A DNA stretch of 64,000 nucleotides from Opeltia flavorubescens (taxonomy: Eukaryota > Ascomycota > Lecanoromycetes > Teloschistales > Teloschistaceae), in assembly GCA_000442125.1 (NCBI GenBank), contig KE546972.1:310001-374000 (forward strand), written 5' to 3'. The number at the start of each line of letters is the position of its first letter. Position 1 is the stretch's first letter. Positions 36,493 through 47,306 of the stretch are shown here, piece by piece. The notes under the pieces were generated by a model. The model did not search any database. It was given only the letters and a program-made list of their open reading frames with translations, and was not told where the DNA came from. Position numbers and translations under genes: made by a program.

Positions 36493-37025
36493 AAATTGAA
36501 GATATTGCCTGTTGTTTAGCGTTGCCTACCTCTCAGCCAATTCAGCTGGATGTAAGACGAGGATGGCAGCTAGCAAAGGAATGAAGCCAATTATTACGCC
36601 ACCTAGGCACAGAAAAGCAAGCGGTAGAGTTCAAAATTTACCTCCATTAGAGAATATGTAATCGGTAATGCATTTAGGCTATCTCTCGGGTGACAAGAAA
36701 TGTGAAAAGAAGTGCAGTGTAACGCAAATTCCAGCCAGAAATCATCGTATCCTATGATAAAGTGTGAAAGTATCTTATTCAGACCTTCCAATAGGATAGC
36801 TCATAATTTATACTCAAGATCTCCGTATTCGATGTATTTGATGCATGACCATATCAGCTTTTCGATCTGACCATTTTAGCCGAGGACACATCACGCTAGC
36901 TGTATTGATCATCGGTGTTCGGCAGCCTTGCGCGGTACGCGCTCACAATAATATGCAAAAATCGCATACATTTACAAATTCAGGATATCAAAGCACAATG
37001 ATTTGAGAAAATATCCGAGTCCAAT
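36493..37025. other. Intergenic, cct8 promoter
   Basis: AT-rich 530 nt upstream of cct8. No gene recognised. Confidence 0.4.
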
Positions 37026-38854
37026 ATGTCTCTCTCGATACCCAATGCGCCTAATAGTGGACTGTTCAAACCCGGCTACAACAAGTGGGTACAGGTTACT
37101 TCCACACCACAAATATTTCTGACCAACATCTTAGCTATGATGCCGAAGATGGTGCTGTCATAAGAAACATAGAAGCATGTCGAGCGATCGCGCACACCGT
37201 CCAGACCTCCCTCGGCCCCTATGGCCGCAACAAAATCGTCATCAATCACCTACAGAAAATGATCCTCACATCCGACGCTGCCTCCATACTCAAAGAACTT
37301 GACGTCGTACATCCTGCCGCCAAATTGGTCGTAATGGCTAGTCAACAGCAAGAATCAGAAATAGGAGATGCCACAAACATGGTCATCGTTCTGGCGGGCG
37401 AATTACTCAGGAAAGCGGAGGAATTGATACGGATGGGTCTGAAGACGAGCGATATAATACAAGGGTATGAGAGAGCACAGAGGGAAGCGTTGAAAATACT
37501 CGATCGTATGTCAATTGCAACCCCGAGGCATTTCAAACAACTGATCTCGTCCATAGAACTCGTCATCGACAAGGTCAAAGACATCCGTTCAAAAGACGAA
37601 CTCGAAAAACCCATCCGCACCGTCGTCGCCTCCAAACAATCCGGAAGTGAAAAATTCCTCGCCACCCTCATCGCCGAAGCAATCCTCGCCGTCCTCCCCA
37701 AAAACCCCATAAATTTCAACGTCGACAACATCCGCGTCGTCAAAATCATGGGCGGCTCCCTCGAACAATCCAAAGTCGTCAAAGGCATGGTCTTCGGCCG
37801 AGAACCGGACTCCAGCACCAAACGCGCCAAAAATGCAAAAGTAAGCGTCTTCAGCTGTCCAATCGATACCTCCCAGACGGAAACAAAGGGGACTGTCCTC
37901 CTACACAACGCTAAAGAGATGCTCGACTTTACAAAGGGCGAAGAATCCCAACTCGAAACCATCATCAAAGAACTCTATGACAGCGGTCTCCGTGTCGTCG
38001 TCGCCGGCAGCACAGTCGGCGAACTAGCCCTCCACTACCTCAACCGTTTCGGAATCCTCGTCATCAAAGTCCTCTCGAAATTCGAACTCCGTCGTCTCTG
38101 CCGCGTCGTCGGCGCTACTCCCCTCGCCCGCCTCGGCGCCCCCATGCCCGACGAAATGGGCAAGATCGATATCGTTGAAACGTTAGAAATTGGCGGCGAC
38201 CGCGTCACGGTCTTCAGGCAAGAAAACGACGCCACCCGCACCGCAACACTGGTCATCAGAGGCGCTACCCAAAACCATCTCGATGATGTGGAAAGAGCGA
38301 TTGACGATGGCGTCAACGTGATAAAAGCAGTGACTCGAGATCCGAGATTACTCCCCGGTGCGGGAGCGACGGAGATGCAGCTGGTGGAGAGGATAAGTGC
38401 GTATGGGGAGAAGACGCCGGAGCTGAGTCAACATGCGATACGCAAGTACGCCGAAGCTTTTGAAGTCATCCCACGTACTTTGGCGGAGAGCGCTGGGCTG
38501 GATGCTACGGAGGTGCTGGCGCGGTTGTATGCCAGTCACCATAAAGCGGCGAAAGCGGCGGCGAATCAAGATTCGGATGATACTTCGTCTGGTACTTCCG
38601 AGGAGTCGTCGGAGGAAGATAGTGACGAGGATGAAGGGTGGGCTTTGGGAGTGGATATTGAGAATGAAGACGGGACGGGGACGTTGGATACGAAGGAGGA
38701 GGAGATTCTAGATCTGTTGATCACGAAGCAGTGGGCTGTGAGATTGGCAACGGAGGCAGCGAGAACAGTGTTGAGTGTAGATCAGATCATCGTCGCAAGA
38801 CAAGCTGGAGGACCGAAACCGCCAGGGCCGAACCCGAATTGGGATGAAGACTGA
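37026..38854 (+). CDS. cct8: Cct8, theta subunit of the TRiC/CCT chaperonin
   Basis: One of eight subunits of the cytosolic chaperonin that folds actin and tubulin. Exons 37026-37084 and 37135-38854 join to 592 aa; the first exon gives MSLSIPNAPNSGLFKPGYNN. Signature segments: TSLGPYGRNKIVINHLQK, DAASILKELDVVHPAAKL, the catalytic-loop motif GDATNMVIVLAGELL and DDGVNVIKAVTRDP followed by LLPGAGATEMQL. Theta identity is supported by the N-terminus and HPAAKLVVMASQQQE. An acidic Ser/Asp/Glu insert (about residues 500-530, TSSGTSEESSEEDSDEDEGW) lies before the last equatorial helices and makes it longer than the usual 550 aa. Composition shifts from C-ending codons before 38330 to G-rich after. 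Confidence 0.96.
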
Positions 38855-38945
38855 ACAAAATAGATATCCTAGCAATGAATATCTCTGCAGTCTACAATGC
38901 AAAACAAAAAACAATACCAATACCAATAATCATAAAACGTTGTCG

Positions 38946-40838
38946 TCAAGTCTTAGTCTCATCACCCTCCCTCGCCGGCGGCGTATACACACAAACCACC
39001 ACCCCCTCAACCCACCAATCCATCAACCGTTGCAACCTCGCCCCTTCCTCCTCCCCCCCAACTCTCACCCCCATCAACATCATCCCATTCTTATTCTCAT
39101 TCACCGGCACCTCCCCCCTCCCCTCCCTCCACTCCCTCTCCGCCCTTTTCCCCGCTGCCTTAACAACCTCATCCTCATCCTCCCCCCTATACAAATCGCA
39201 TTTGTCGCACTCCACACACGTCTTCCCCGCATCGTATCGGAAATGCTGACAGAAATGGTCGTACCCCTCGCCGCCTTCGCCGCTCTCCCCCAGGCCCAAA
39301 CCCTGCCGACAGACGTAGCACATGGTGTAGCCGCAGGGACAGGTGAGTTTGTTGCACCCGCTGTCTTTGATGAAGGAGGTGTTGCATACCGGGCACGTAC
39401 GCTTGAGGGCCGCGGTGCGGGCGGAGGCGACAGCCGTGTGGAGGGATATTTCCGGTGTGTCCGTACCGGAGGTTGAGAAATGGTGGTGTGGGTCTTGCCA
39501 GGGGAGGGAGCAATAGAGGCAGGTTACCGAGCGGCAAGCTGGAGATTTGCACTGGAAGCGGAGTGGGGTGTGGGTTTTGCGCTTGAGGTTTCTGAGGGAG
39601 TTGGAGAAGAGGATGGGAGGGGTGAGGTAGGAGTTTAGGGCTAGGAGGAAGTACAATGGGAGCATAGGGATGCTGAGGAGAGCGAAGATGACGTGAAGGA
39701 GGATGCGGAATGGGTGCGATGTGTTGAGAGTGTATCTAACGGTGGACCGAGGGAGGTAAAGATCCGCGATTTCGGCGTATGAGCATTGGGGGCACCGGAT
39801 GAGTGGGATTTTGGCCTTTGTTAGTGCTTCTTCTCTTAGGCGGGCTTCGAATTTAAGCCATGCTTCGGTTCCTTTGTGGAAATAACAGACAGCACGCCGG
39901 GTGATTTCGTGAGGGATACAACCGCGGCAAACCTCATCTGTTACTGGTGCGAGGCATCGAAGTAGACCGAGGTCGTGATCGATACTTTGGCGCCAGCTTT
40001 GGCCGAACAAAGATTCACCGATGGCCTTGAAGATGCAGGTGAAGCAGATGACATGACGAGATGTAGTACAGGCGGCGATTCGTTCGAATGGCTCGTTAGA
40101 GAAACAGCATCCACATTCGAATAAAGCGTCCACGTCGATGGCTTCTTCCATATTGATTCTCTCGGCGAGCTCCCAGTCTCTAGCCTCCTGTTGAGCTTTG
40201 TACTGGATCAAAAGGGGCGCAAGAACGGTAGAATGAAGTTCATGATCGAGCTCCGCGTCTCCAGTCTCCTTCAGCATTGGAATTCGGGTTCCGTTGGATA
40301 CCTTCATCCACCGGATCATGCCATGTGCCTCAGACACGTTATCTGTACTCCTTGACCATCGGGAGAATAACTTGTTGATGGAATGACGCCAGCTTTTCGA
40401 TGCAATACCTTGAAGTACCGGTCTAGCCAAAGAATAGGAATAATTTTTCTCGGCAAGGACTGCTTTCACCGTGCTCTTGCTGAGGCCTTTAAACTCCTGG
40501 AAAAGATTCGCCTTAGTAGCCCACTTGTAGCTGTTGCTTCTGAATAAGTCTGATTGAGGCAGGGATGCTTCGTTGATAGAAGTGGAAATATTTGCACCAT
40601 CCTGACTTTTGAGCCTTCGCGTCCCTTTTACCCATCGATCCTCATGTTTCAGCATATGGTTTATGGCAAGTTCGAGTTGACTCTGTCCTTCGAACTTGTG
40701 AAGCATATCCCGTAGTGCTTCAAATTCAACGGCTGGAAATATTTGAGCGAGTACTCCCAACGCGTCATTGATCCTAGCCAGCTGGCGCTTTTCTTCATCT
40801 CTGAAACGTTCAGTGCTGTCATTAAGATGTTCTGCCAT
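38946..40838 (-). CDS. RBR E3 ubiquitin ligase, RNF216/TRIAD3-like
   Basis: A RING-IBR-RING ligase of 630 aa in one exon. The N-terminus has a CUE-like helical segment (INDALGVLAQIFPAVEFEAL). RING1 begins CGCCFSNEPFERIAAC. The IBR region includes IPLIRCPQCSYAEIADLYL and RFQCKSPACRSVTCLYC. RING2 is CPVCNTSFIKDSGCNKLTC then PCGYTMCYVC, with the catalytic Cys expected in the GCNKLTC segment. The YDHFCQH...CVECDKCDLY tail is the RNF216-type extension. A hydrophobic stretch between IBR pieces (ILLHVIFALLSIPMLPLYFLLAL) could be a membrane hairpin, unusual for this class. Its stop is 91 nt from that of the convergent cct8. Confidence 0.9.
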   Translation of the reverse strand: MAEHLNDSTERFRDEEKRQLARINDALGVLAQIFPAVEFEALRDMLHKFEGQSQLELAINHMLKHEDRWVKGTRRLKSQDGANISTSINEASLPQSDLFRSNSYKWATKANLFQEFKGLSKSTVKAVLAEKNYSYSLARPVLQGIASKSWRHSINKLFSRWSRSTDNVSEAHGMIRWMKVSNGTRIPMLKETGDAELDHELHSTVLAPLLIQYKAQQEARDWELAERINMEEAIDVDALFECGCCFSNEPFERIAACTTSRHVICFTCIFKAIGESLFGQSWRQSIDHDLGLLRCLAPVTDEVCRGCIPHEITRRAVCYFHKGTEAWLKFEARLREEALTKAKIPLIRCPQCSYAEIADLYLPRSTVRYTLNTSHPFRILLHVIFALLSIPMLPLYFLLALNSYLTPPILFSNSLRNLKRKTHTPLRFQCKSPACRSVTCLYCSLPWQDPHHHFSTSGTDTPEISLHTAVASARTAALKRTCPVCNTSFIKDSGCNKLTCPCGYTMCYVCRQGLGLGESGEGGEGYDHFCQHFRYDAGKTCVECDKCDLYRGEDEDEVVKAAGKRAEREWREGRGEVPVNENKNGMMLMGVRVGGEEEGARLQRLMDWWVEGVVVCVYTPPAREGDETKT

Positions 40839-41068
40839 ATTTGATGTGATTCAAGGAGCCTTAGTCTAAAGCAAAATAGCACGAGCCAGTCTGTATAGCT
40901 AAGTCGGTGCATCTTCAGTCCCTAAGGTGCTATCACTTTTGATGTTCAATGCTGGCAGGCGCGACCCTCTAAAGGGTCCAAAAAATTTCACCTCCGATTT
41001 TCCATTACTTTTTTCAAACCCACGGACAACGTGTCAAGGCTCTTCGAACGCTCAGGCAAAAAGACATG

Positions 41069-41221
41069 GGGCTCCGCCGGGATTTGAACTAGCTTTCCTT
41101 AGCGCAATAGATGACAATGAGAGCGAGAGAAAATTACCCCGGGACCTGCCACAGAAAAAACACCTGGTTGATGTTCAGGAAAGTTCCCGAAGCGGCAATC
41201 ATACGACTAGACCACGAAGCC
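41069..41221 (-). tRNA. tRNA-Pro(CGG) gene with anticodon-loop intron and T-arm insertion
   Basis: The acceptor stem GGCTTCG (41221-41215) pairs with CGGAGCC (41076-41070) with one G-U. The A box is TGGTCTAGTCG and the B box GTTCAAATCC. Anticodon stem halves GCCGC and GTGGC pair around loop TTCGGG...T, giving anticodon CGG. A 32-nt intron (41185-41154) lies after base 37, the normal place. A second 49-nt insertion (41137-41089) splits the T-stem from the T-loop. Removing both leaves 72 nt with T-stem CCGGG/CCCGG, as in fungal tRNA-Pro. A TATATA-type stretch lies about 30 nt upstream and a T5 pol III terminator just downstream. The D-loop has TCG where TGG is usual. It is functional only if the second insertion is removed; otherwise it is a pseudogene. 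Confidence 0.8.
41089..41137 (-). other. 49-nt GT...AG insertion in the tRNA T-arm
   Basis: On the sense strand it begins GTAATTTT and ends AAAGCTAG, with a branch-site-like GCTAAG about 10 nt before the end. It sits precisely between T-stem base 53 and T-loop base 54. Its size and ends match the spliceosomal introns of neighbouring genes rather than a tRNA-endonuclease substrate. Confidence 0.7.
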
Positions 41222-41423
41222 TGTAATTCAAAATTTTTGCTAAATCAATATATAATCATCTTCTACGATCATTGGAAAACTCATGCTGTAATTTCCTTGT
41301 GACTTGCGGACGCGCCCATAATCCATGCATACCACGTTCGCGAAAAGACTTTTCGTTATCATGCTTTGGTTTTTACTAATTTTTGCTTATGATACGGAAA
41401 ACTATCTCACGTTCAATATGCGA

Positions 41424-43342
41424 TCATCCTCTGACTACGACAATATCGACGTCCTCGCTGCCTACTACAACCTCAACCGGCACATCATCCCCATCATCCT
41501 CTACAGTCACTTCCTTCAGACAGCCATTCACATAGGTGGCCCACCTCCCCTTCCCCAGCCCTCTGATTGAGAACTGAACCGACACATCCTTGCCCTCCCA
41601 ACTCCGCAGAGTAACAACCATGGCTTTCTTCTCCTCCGTCCAAATTCCCCTTAGAAAATCAACGCCAGATCCTAGCCCCACACCCTCAACATAGGGTCTG
41701 CGTTGAACTTCTTCCTTTGTCCATGGATGTTCAAACATTTGCTTCTGTCCACCATGCACGTTGAGTCTCGAGTAGCCAATCGCCGCATTGCCAGAGTACG
41801 GTTCCATGTACAGGTAATTTCCATCATGGTCCCATCCAGGAGCGTGGCGGCGATAGTATAATCCACCTTTACTCCATGTAGGATTCAGGTATTGATCAGC
41901 GTGTCGTAGCAGAGGATGCAGCTCGGACGGGCCCTCTACCTCAGAAAGCCATTGAGCGAGGAATCCGAAAGTCGGTAGGGGCGAGTTCGCTTCGATACGT
42001 GGCTGGGTTTCAGCGGTTTTTCGTGCTTCTTCGACGACAGTCGGTGACTCAGGATCAACTCCGCTAGAGGCTATGCGTCTGATCTCATTGGCAATCTCCG
42101 GAGGGCGTATGTTTGTTCGATCACTGAGATGCTCAAGAAATCCGATTTTCGCAGTTGAAGACACCTTCTTGACCAGATCGTAATTCCAGGGCATGAACGC
42201 CATGACCCTGTTGGCATTTCCGGTCAGAGGATGATATGGATAGGCAACATGGAGTTTGTACGTACCAAGCAGAGTGATCTAATTGCTGTGAGACGAAAAC
42301 TTTATCTTGTTTTAAAGCATACCATCGCCTGAATAGTCCGTTCTCGGACACAAATCCCCCACGCGATTCCCAGGCCTTTTTGTAATTTGAGAGGACGCCG
42401 TCTAGAATGTTGGTACCCTTTCGGACGTCATTGTATCTCGTTGCAATGATCTAGTTACTTTTAGCATCGCTGTGGAGATCAACGATTTGGGAAAGCGCAC
42501 GGGAAATTGATTGCAAATGATGAACACCAGATTCGGCTCGCAACAGACCCCCATGAAACCAGTGCTTTCCATCTGGCTTAAAATTGTGTCTTGCAGCTGT
42601 GTTCGATTGTAGCTGAACCGCTGGTCTCCCATCCCCCAGAACATGGGGCTCCAATTGAAAGAGATACTGTCTGCTTCCTCATATCGATCGTCGTCGAACA
42701 ACATCGAGTAAAGCGATACCATCAGCAGCAAATGGCCCGAATACTACGGAACAAGAAGCGGATTAGCAAAGTCTTGGGAGCTTGTACTATTGCCTTAAGC
42801 TGAACTTATTTGAGAGGGCCTTCGGGATGAAGTGGGCACGGGCTCACCATCACATTCTCCTTACAAACAGGGTCGGCCCAAGGTTTCCTCAGCTCCTTGA
42901 GATCTGGGTCAAGCTTCTTTCCTGACTGACTTGTCAAATACCAGTATGTCCAAACATCTTTATGAAGCATCTTTGCAATGAGCTTCTCCAATAGGCCTCT
43001 GAAGACGGACCGCAACGCCGGAAGACGATGGTAATGGGCTGCGCCAGCGGCGTAAGCCATGAAAGCGATTTGATAGCGATAGGACCCTTCATCATGGTCT
43101 TGTCCTGATGCTCCTCCCATAAGAGACCAGTCTCCATCTAGTTGTGAAGCGAGGTTATGGAAATGGCGTAGATGACCGCATTGCTCTTGGTTCAGCTTGG
43201 GAAGCTTGGATAGCTCTTGGACGAGATGACTAGGTAAGCTGGTAGGGACGTCCGAAACGCTGACCGGATCTTTGCCATCTGTCGCGCGTAACTTTAAGGG
43301 CGATTGGCCGCTCTCAAGCAGTTGGGATTCTGTCTGTGACAT
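41424..43342 (-). CDS. Linalool dehydratase/isomerase-like (Ldi domain) protein
   Basis: A protein of roughly 550-580 aa with the (alpha/alpha)6-barrel Ldi domain, known from bacterial linalool dehydratase-isomerase. The first exon carries HDEGSYRYQIAFMAYAAG; exon 2 starts YSGHLLLMVSLYSMLFDDDR and contains GFMGVCCEPNLVFIICNQFP; the last has AFMPWNYDLVK and HAPGWDHDGNYLYMEPY. As I recall, the bacterial enzyme uses Asp39/Tyr45, His129 and Cys171/Cys180. Here D and Y are six residues apart in DEGSYRY, a His follows YSG, and two Cys are nine apart in CEPNLVFIIC, so the catalytic set looks kept. At least four exons; inner boundaries approximate. Substrate unknown; a terpenoid alcohol or olefin is a fair inference. 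Divergent from a P450. Confidence 0.8.
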
Positions 43343-44873
43343 GGTTGATGGTGTAGGCTGAATCTCTGCTGTTTGCTTGTGGATGTGAGAGTCATTGTGG
43401 GAGACATCGCCGTATTTATGTCAATCAAACCTCGTGGTTGAATTGTTCCTTGACAGCTTTCGGTATGTTGATCCTAGCCATGTGAGGCTCTATCGAGCGC
43501 GCGCGCATGTCGTGACCTCGATCACAGCCATTCCTTGATCGCGGCCCGAGATACAATCCAACCGCTTTCTTTCCCATGGTGATCCGATTGCATGTAGAGG
43601 TCTCAAGCGGAAAGTCGGGCATTATATTTGTCGAGGCAACCGTACCGGCGTGCAGTGGAAGTCCTTTGCCGAAGCGCTGCCAGTCGTCGGCTTAACGATG
43701 CCGAGAAACCATGTTGGCGTCCGCGGAACCCAACGGAACATGCGGAACCCGCTGTCACGACTTACTAGATCGCTTAAGTGAATGGTCGATGTCTCACATT
43801 ACCTCGACTTACGCCAAAGCTCTTATGGCTACGGCGATCTGGGGTATTGACGACGCTTTTCTCCAAAAAAATTGACACTGGGAGCAGGAGTTGATATTAA
43901 TACTGTCTGAAGCGGAAGATATCAGTTCAGTACCAATATCCAACAGCTCAATAGTAGAATCATCCCTCTGTCGAATACGTGTATTTCATGAAAGACGACG
44001 CTGCATTGTGACTGTGTTTGCACACTTGGCGAAGACCATATCCCATCTGATCAGTGGCCCTTACAATCAAGCCCGGGACAAGCTGGTCTATAAATATCTT
44101 GTCAGGAGACACTTAGTCAAGTCACTCGGTAGCTTGTTCTCCTGTGCTTTGGGGACGGTTTTTTGCCAGAGAAACGCCCCCACAAGCACATATCGATCCC
44201 AGCGAATAAATGCAGACAACATGTAATAGCATCGACCTTGTGCAATAAAGTCTCCTCGTCAGCTCGTACATGGATCTATGTCAGTTGCTGCAAACTGCTT
44301 GGAGAACAACATGGAAAACGCAGCAATCAGTTTAAAGGACTCCCCTCCGGATCCCTACATGGCCACATCATTTTTCAGCTTTACTGACACAACCCATTCG
44401 ATGAAAGAAATCGCCTCTGATAATAGCTAGAAATCGACTGCCATTCGTAGTATCTTATCGTTTTCTTCTAGCGCTTCTTCCGATGATATCTCTCGTACAA
44501 CTGTAGTTCCGCATACTTCCTGTCTTTTTAACGTCAATTTCCTCATTGCGAATCACGGACAATGTTCACTCCGTCTACAATTTCGCTATTTAGGATTATG
44601 GCTTTTACCCGAACGGTAGCCCCTCTGTTAGGCACAGTGATGTAATTAGTTCTCGTGCTACTGCACTCTTATCACAAGCTTCCAATCGTGCTCGCGCTAG
44701 ACCTTCAGCTCTTGTCTAGAGGTAGTACTTTGTTTCTCTATATGACTGAATTGAGGGGTTCAATAAGCTAGTTAGCTGGAAGGATTCAGTCATGAATAAG
44801 TATATTTTTCACAACGTCTCTTAGAGAGAGTCGCGTAGTAAGTGTTTGGTTCCGACAACAATTCCTTGCTTCC
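43343..44873. promoter_or_regulatory. 1.5 kb divergent region between Ldi-like gene and P450
   Basis: The two flanking genes are transcribed away from each other, so this region could control both. The longest open frame (43891-44226, plus) has no recognisable content. No clear palindromic zinc-cluster site was identified by eye. Confidence 0.4.
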
Positions 44874-47003
44874 ATGGCCATGATCCCAATCCGTGATGTA
44901 CTCGTTGCATCGTTCTGCCTTTTCCTTATCTACGTCCCGACTGTCATTATATATCGCCTCTATTTCAGCCCTTTGACCAAGTTTCCTGGACCCCGGATCG
45001 CCGCAGCTACACTGTGGTATGAATACTACTATGATGTGGTCAAGCGTGGCAGGTATACGTGGAAGATCATAGAATTACACAAACAGTATGGTCCGTGAAC
45101 CTGATGATGGAATTCAAAGTCGTGATCTTACGCTCACAATATCAGGACCTATCGTCAGGATCAGTCCTTATGAACTCCACATCAATGATCCAGAGTGAGT
45201 CGCGGTAATCCGTGGACGAACAGAACAAGTCATTGATGGTAAAAGGTTCTATGATGAAATCTATGTTGGGCCAGCGATTAGGAGAACCGAGAAATATGAA
45301 TGGGCTGTCAGAGGTTTTGGACCAACATCATACACCTTCTCCACCATCCCTCATGAACTACATCGAAAGCGTCGCAACTCTGTTGCGCCTCACTTTTCTA
45401 AATTCAACGTGCAAAAATTGGAACCTTCTGTACAGGCGATGGTAGATAAGCTGGTCACGCGCCTGGAAAAACTCAAAGGAAATGGCAGCGTTGTGAACTT
45501 AATCCCTGCATTTGCGTCCTTGACTTCGGACGTAATTTGCCAATATTCCTTTGCTGCGCCTTATGGGTATCTGGATTCAGCAGAATTCGCACCTTATTGG
45601 CATACAGCGGTGATGCAAGCATCAGAGGGATTTCATTTTTTCAAGCAATTTGCTTGGCTGGAAACTCTGTGAGTATTTTTCCGAGCGATGATTTCCCCAA
45701 ACAAAGTGTCTTATGAGTCCTGAGACATGTACTCACTCCTTCCGTTCACTCCATGAAGAAATACTAACCCGAAATTTACTTAGCTTGCGCTCCTTGCCTG
45801 GATCTGTATCAAAGGCCATGGCGCCGCAGCTCACCTCTCTCTTCTTGATGATCGAGGTGAGTATCTATCTTGTCGCCGTGCGAATGGACTTTTCTAACGC
45901 AAAGCAAGATGGTCCGCGAGAAGATCATTGTGGCCGAAGCCGACATATCCAGAGGCGAAAAGCCAGAAAACGAAAGTTCCATCATATATAAATTGCTGAA
46001 AGATGACAGTTTGTCGGCAGAAGATAAATCAATTGGCAGGCTTGAAAATGAGTTTATGGCATTGGTAGCAGCAGGGTACTCAAACCCATGTCCACAATTA
46101 TGACGACTCATGCGACAAGACTGGCTGATATGTGTCATTGGAACAGATCATTGACAGTCGCTCATACGCTCTCTATTACAGCTTATCATATCATTGCCAA
46201 CGATAAGATCTTGCACACGCTTCAAGACGAGCTGAAATCGGTCTTGACAAGACAATCTGGGCCAATCAAGTGGAACACGCTAGAACAGCTGCCATATCTG
46301 GTAAGGATTCGTTTCAAATCATTAGTATATCTTCAAAATCCAGACAATGGTTGACCAGGGAACAGACTGCAGTAATCCTGGAAGGCTTGAGGTAAGAATT
46401 ACCCATATGCACACAGATATAACTATTTGAGGAACTCTAGACTAATGCTCGGCAGATGGGGTAATGGCGTCCCTCATAGGCTCCAACGAATATCCCCCGA
46501 CCTGCCAATTCAGTACAAAGAATACACGATCCCTAAAGGTGTACGTCACTCACAAGTCGAGCTACGGATAGCAAATTTCCAACGTCTATACTCACTCATT
46601 TGATAGACGCCCGTAGGAATGACATCCGTCATGATGCACAGCAGCCCCGATCATTTCCCCAACCCTGAGACTTTCGACCCGGATCGATGGCTCCAGCCCA
46701 ACGCGTCCCGGTTGCGCAAGTATCTGGTGGCATTCAGCAAAGGCTCGCGTCAATGTCTGGGCATAAAGTAAGTGATCTTCCTCGGGCATGATGACAACCA
46801 AGGAGGACCCAATTAAGCTGATTGATCCATCATATAGCCTTGCTTATTGCGAGCTTTACTTGACCTTAGCTGCTATCTTCGCACCTGGCCGATTCAGGTT
46901 TGAAATTTACGAGACTGATGTCAGTGATGTGGAGGTATACCATGACTTCTTCAACGCAAGCCAGCGAGTTGAGTCGAAGGGGATCAGGGTGAGGCTGGAT
47001 TGA
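44874..47003 (+). CDS. Cytochrome P450 (first of three)
   Basis: An ER-anchored class II P450 with about eight exons. An N-terminal helix ([18 protein letters not shown]) is followed by [13 protein letters not shown]. The C-helix region reads [20 protein letters not shown]. ExxR is EGLR, interrupted by an intron and continuing [12 protein letters not shown]; the PERF-like motif is FDPDRW; the heme loop is [18 protein letters not shown] with the Cys ligand. The layout resembles fungal benzoate-hydroxylase or trichodiene-oxygenase-like P450s. After splicing, the I-helix reads [11 protein letters not shown], so the usual acidic residue of the acid-alcohol pair appears to be Leu; an alternative splice site could change this. 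Its head-to-head position with the Ldi-like gene suggests a shared pathway. Confidence 0.88.
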
Positions 47004-47306
47004 ATATACGAGTTTATGCAGGATTGCTGTGTTTCTGATATGCGGTGTCATGTGAGAGAGAGAAAGCCCACGAAATCGTGGACTCGTTGTTCCTTCCTTA
47101 AAGACTCTAATTTACACCATACAATCTCTAAATTTGATAAAAGCTTCTGAGCTGGAAGGGTTGAGTCCTATTCATTCGGTCGTGTGCCGGAAAGGTGGGC
47201 TTTCTCTGCTATGGGCTCAATCTCCTACAGGGATTCAAAATACTGTAAATTGTAAAATGTACACCTGTTCTTTTCGAAAATACCGCAATCTCCGAATTTT
47301 CGTATT

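Noticed and set aside
38844-39476. 210-codon plus-strand open frame rich in H, L and P
   Set aside because: It is a shadow of the C-terminal part of the RBR ligase, caused by skewed composition.
43891-44226. 111-codon plus-strand open frame between the Ldi-like gene and the first P450
   Set aside because: No recognisable content and no splice continuation.
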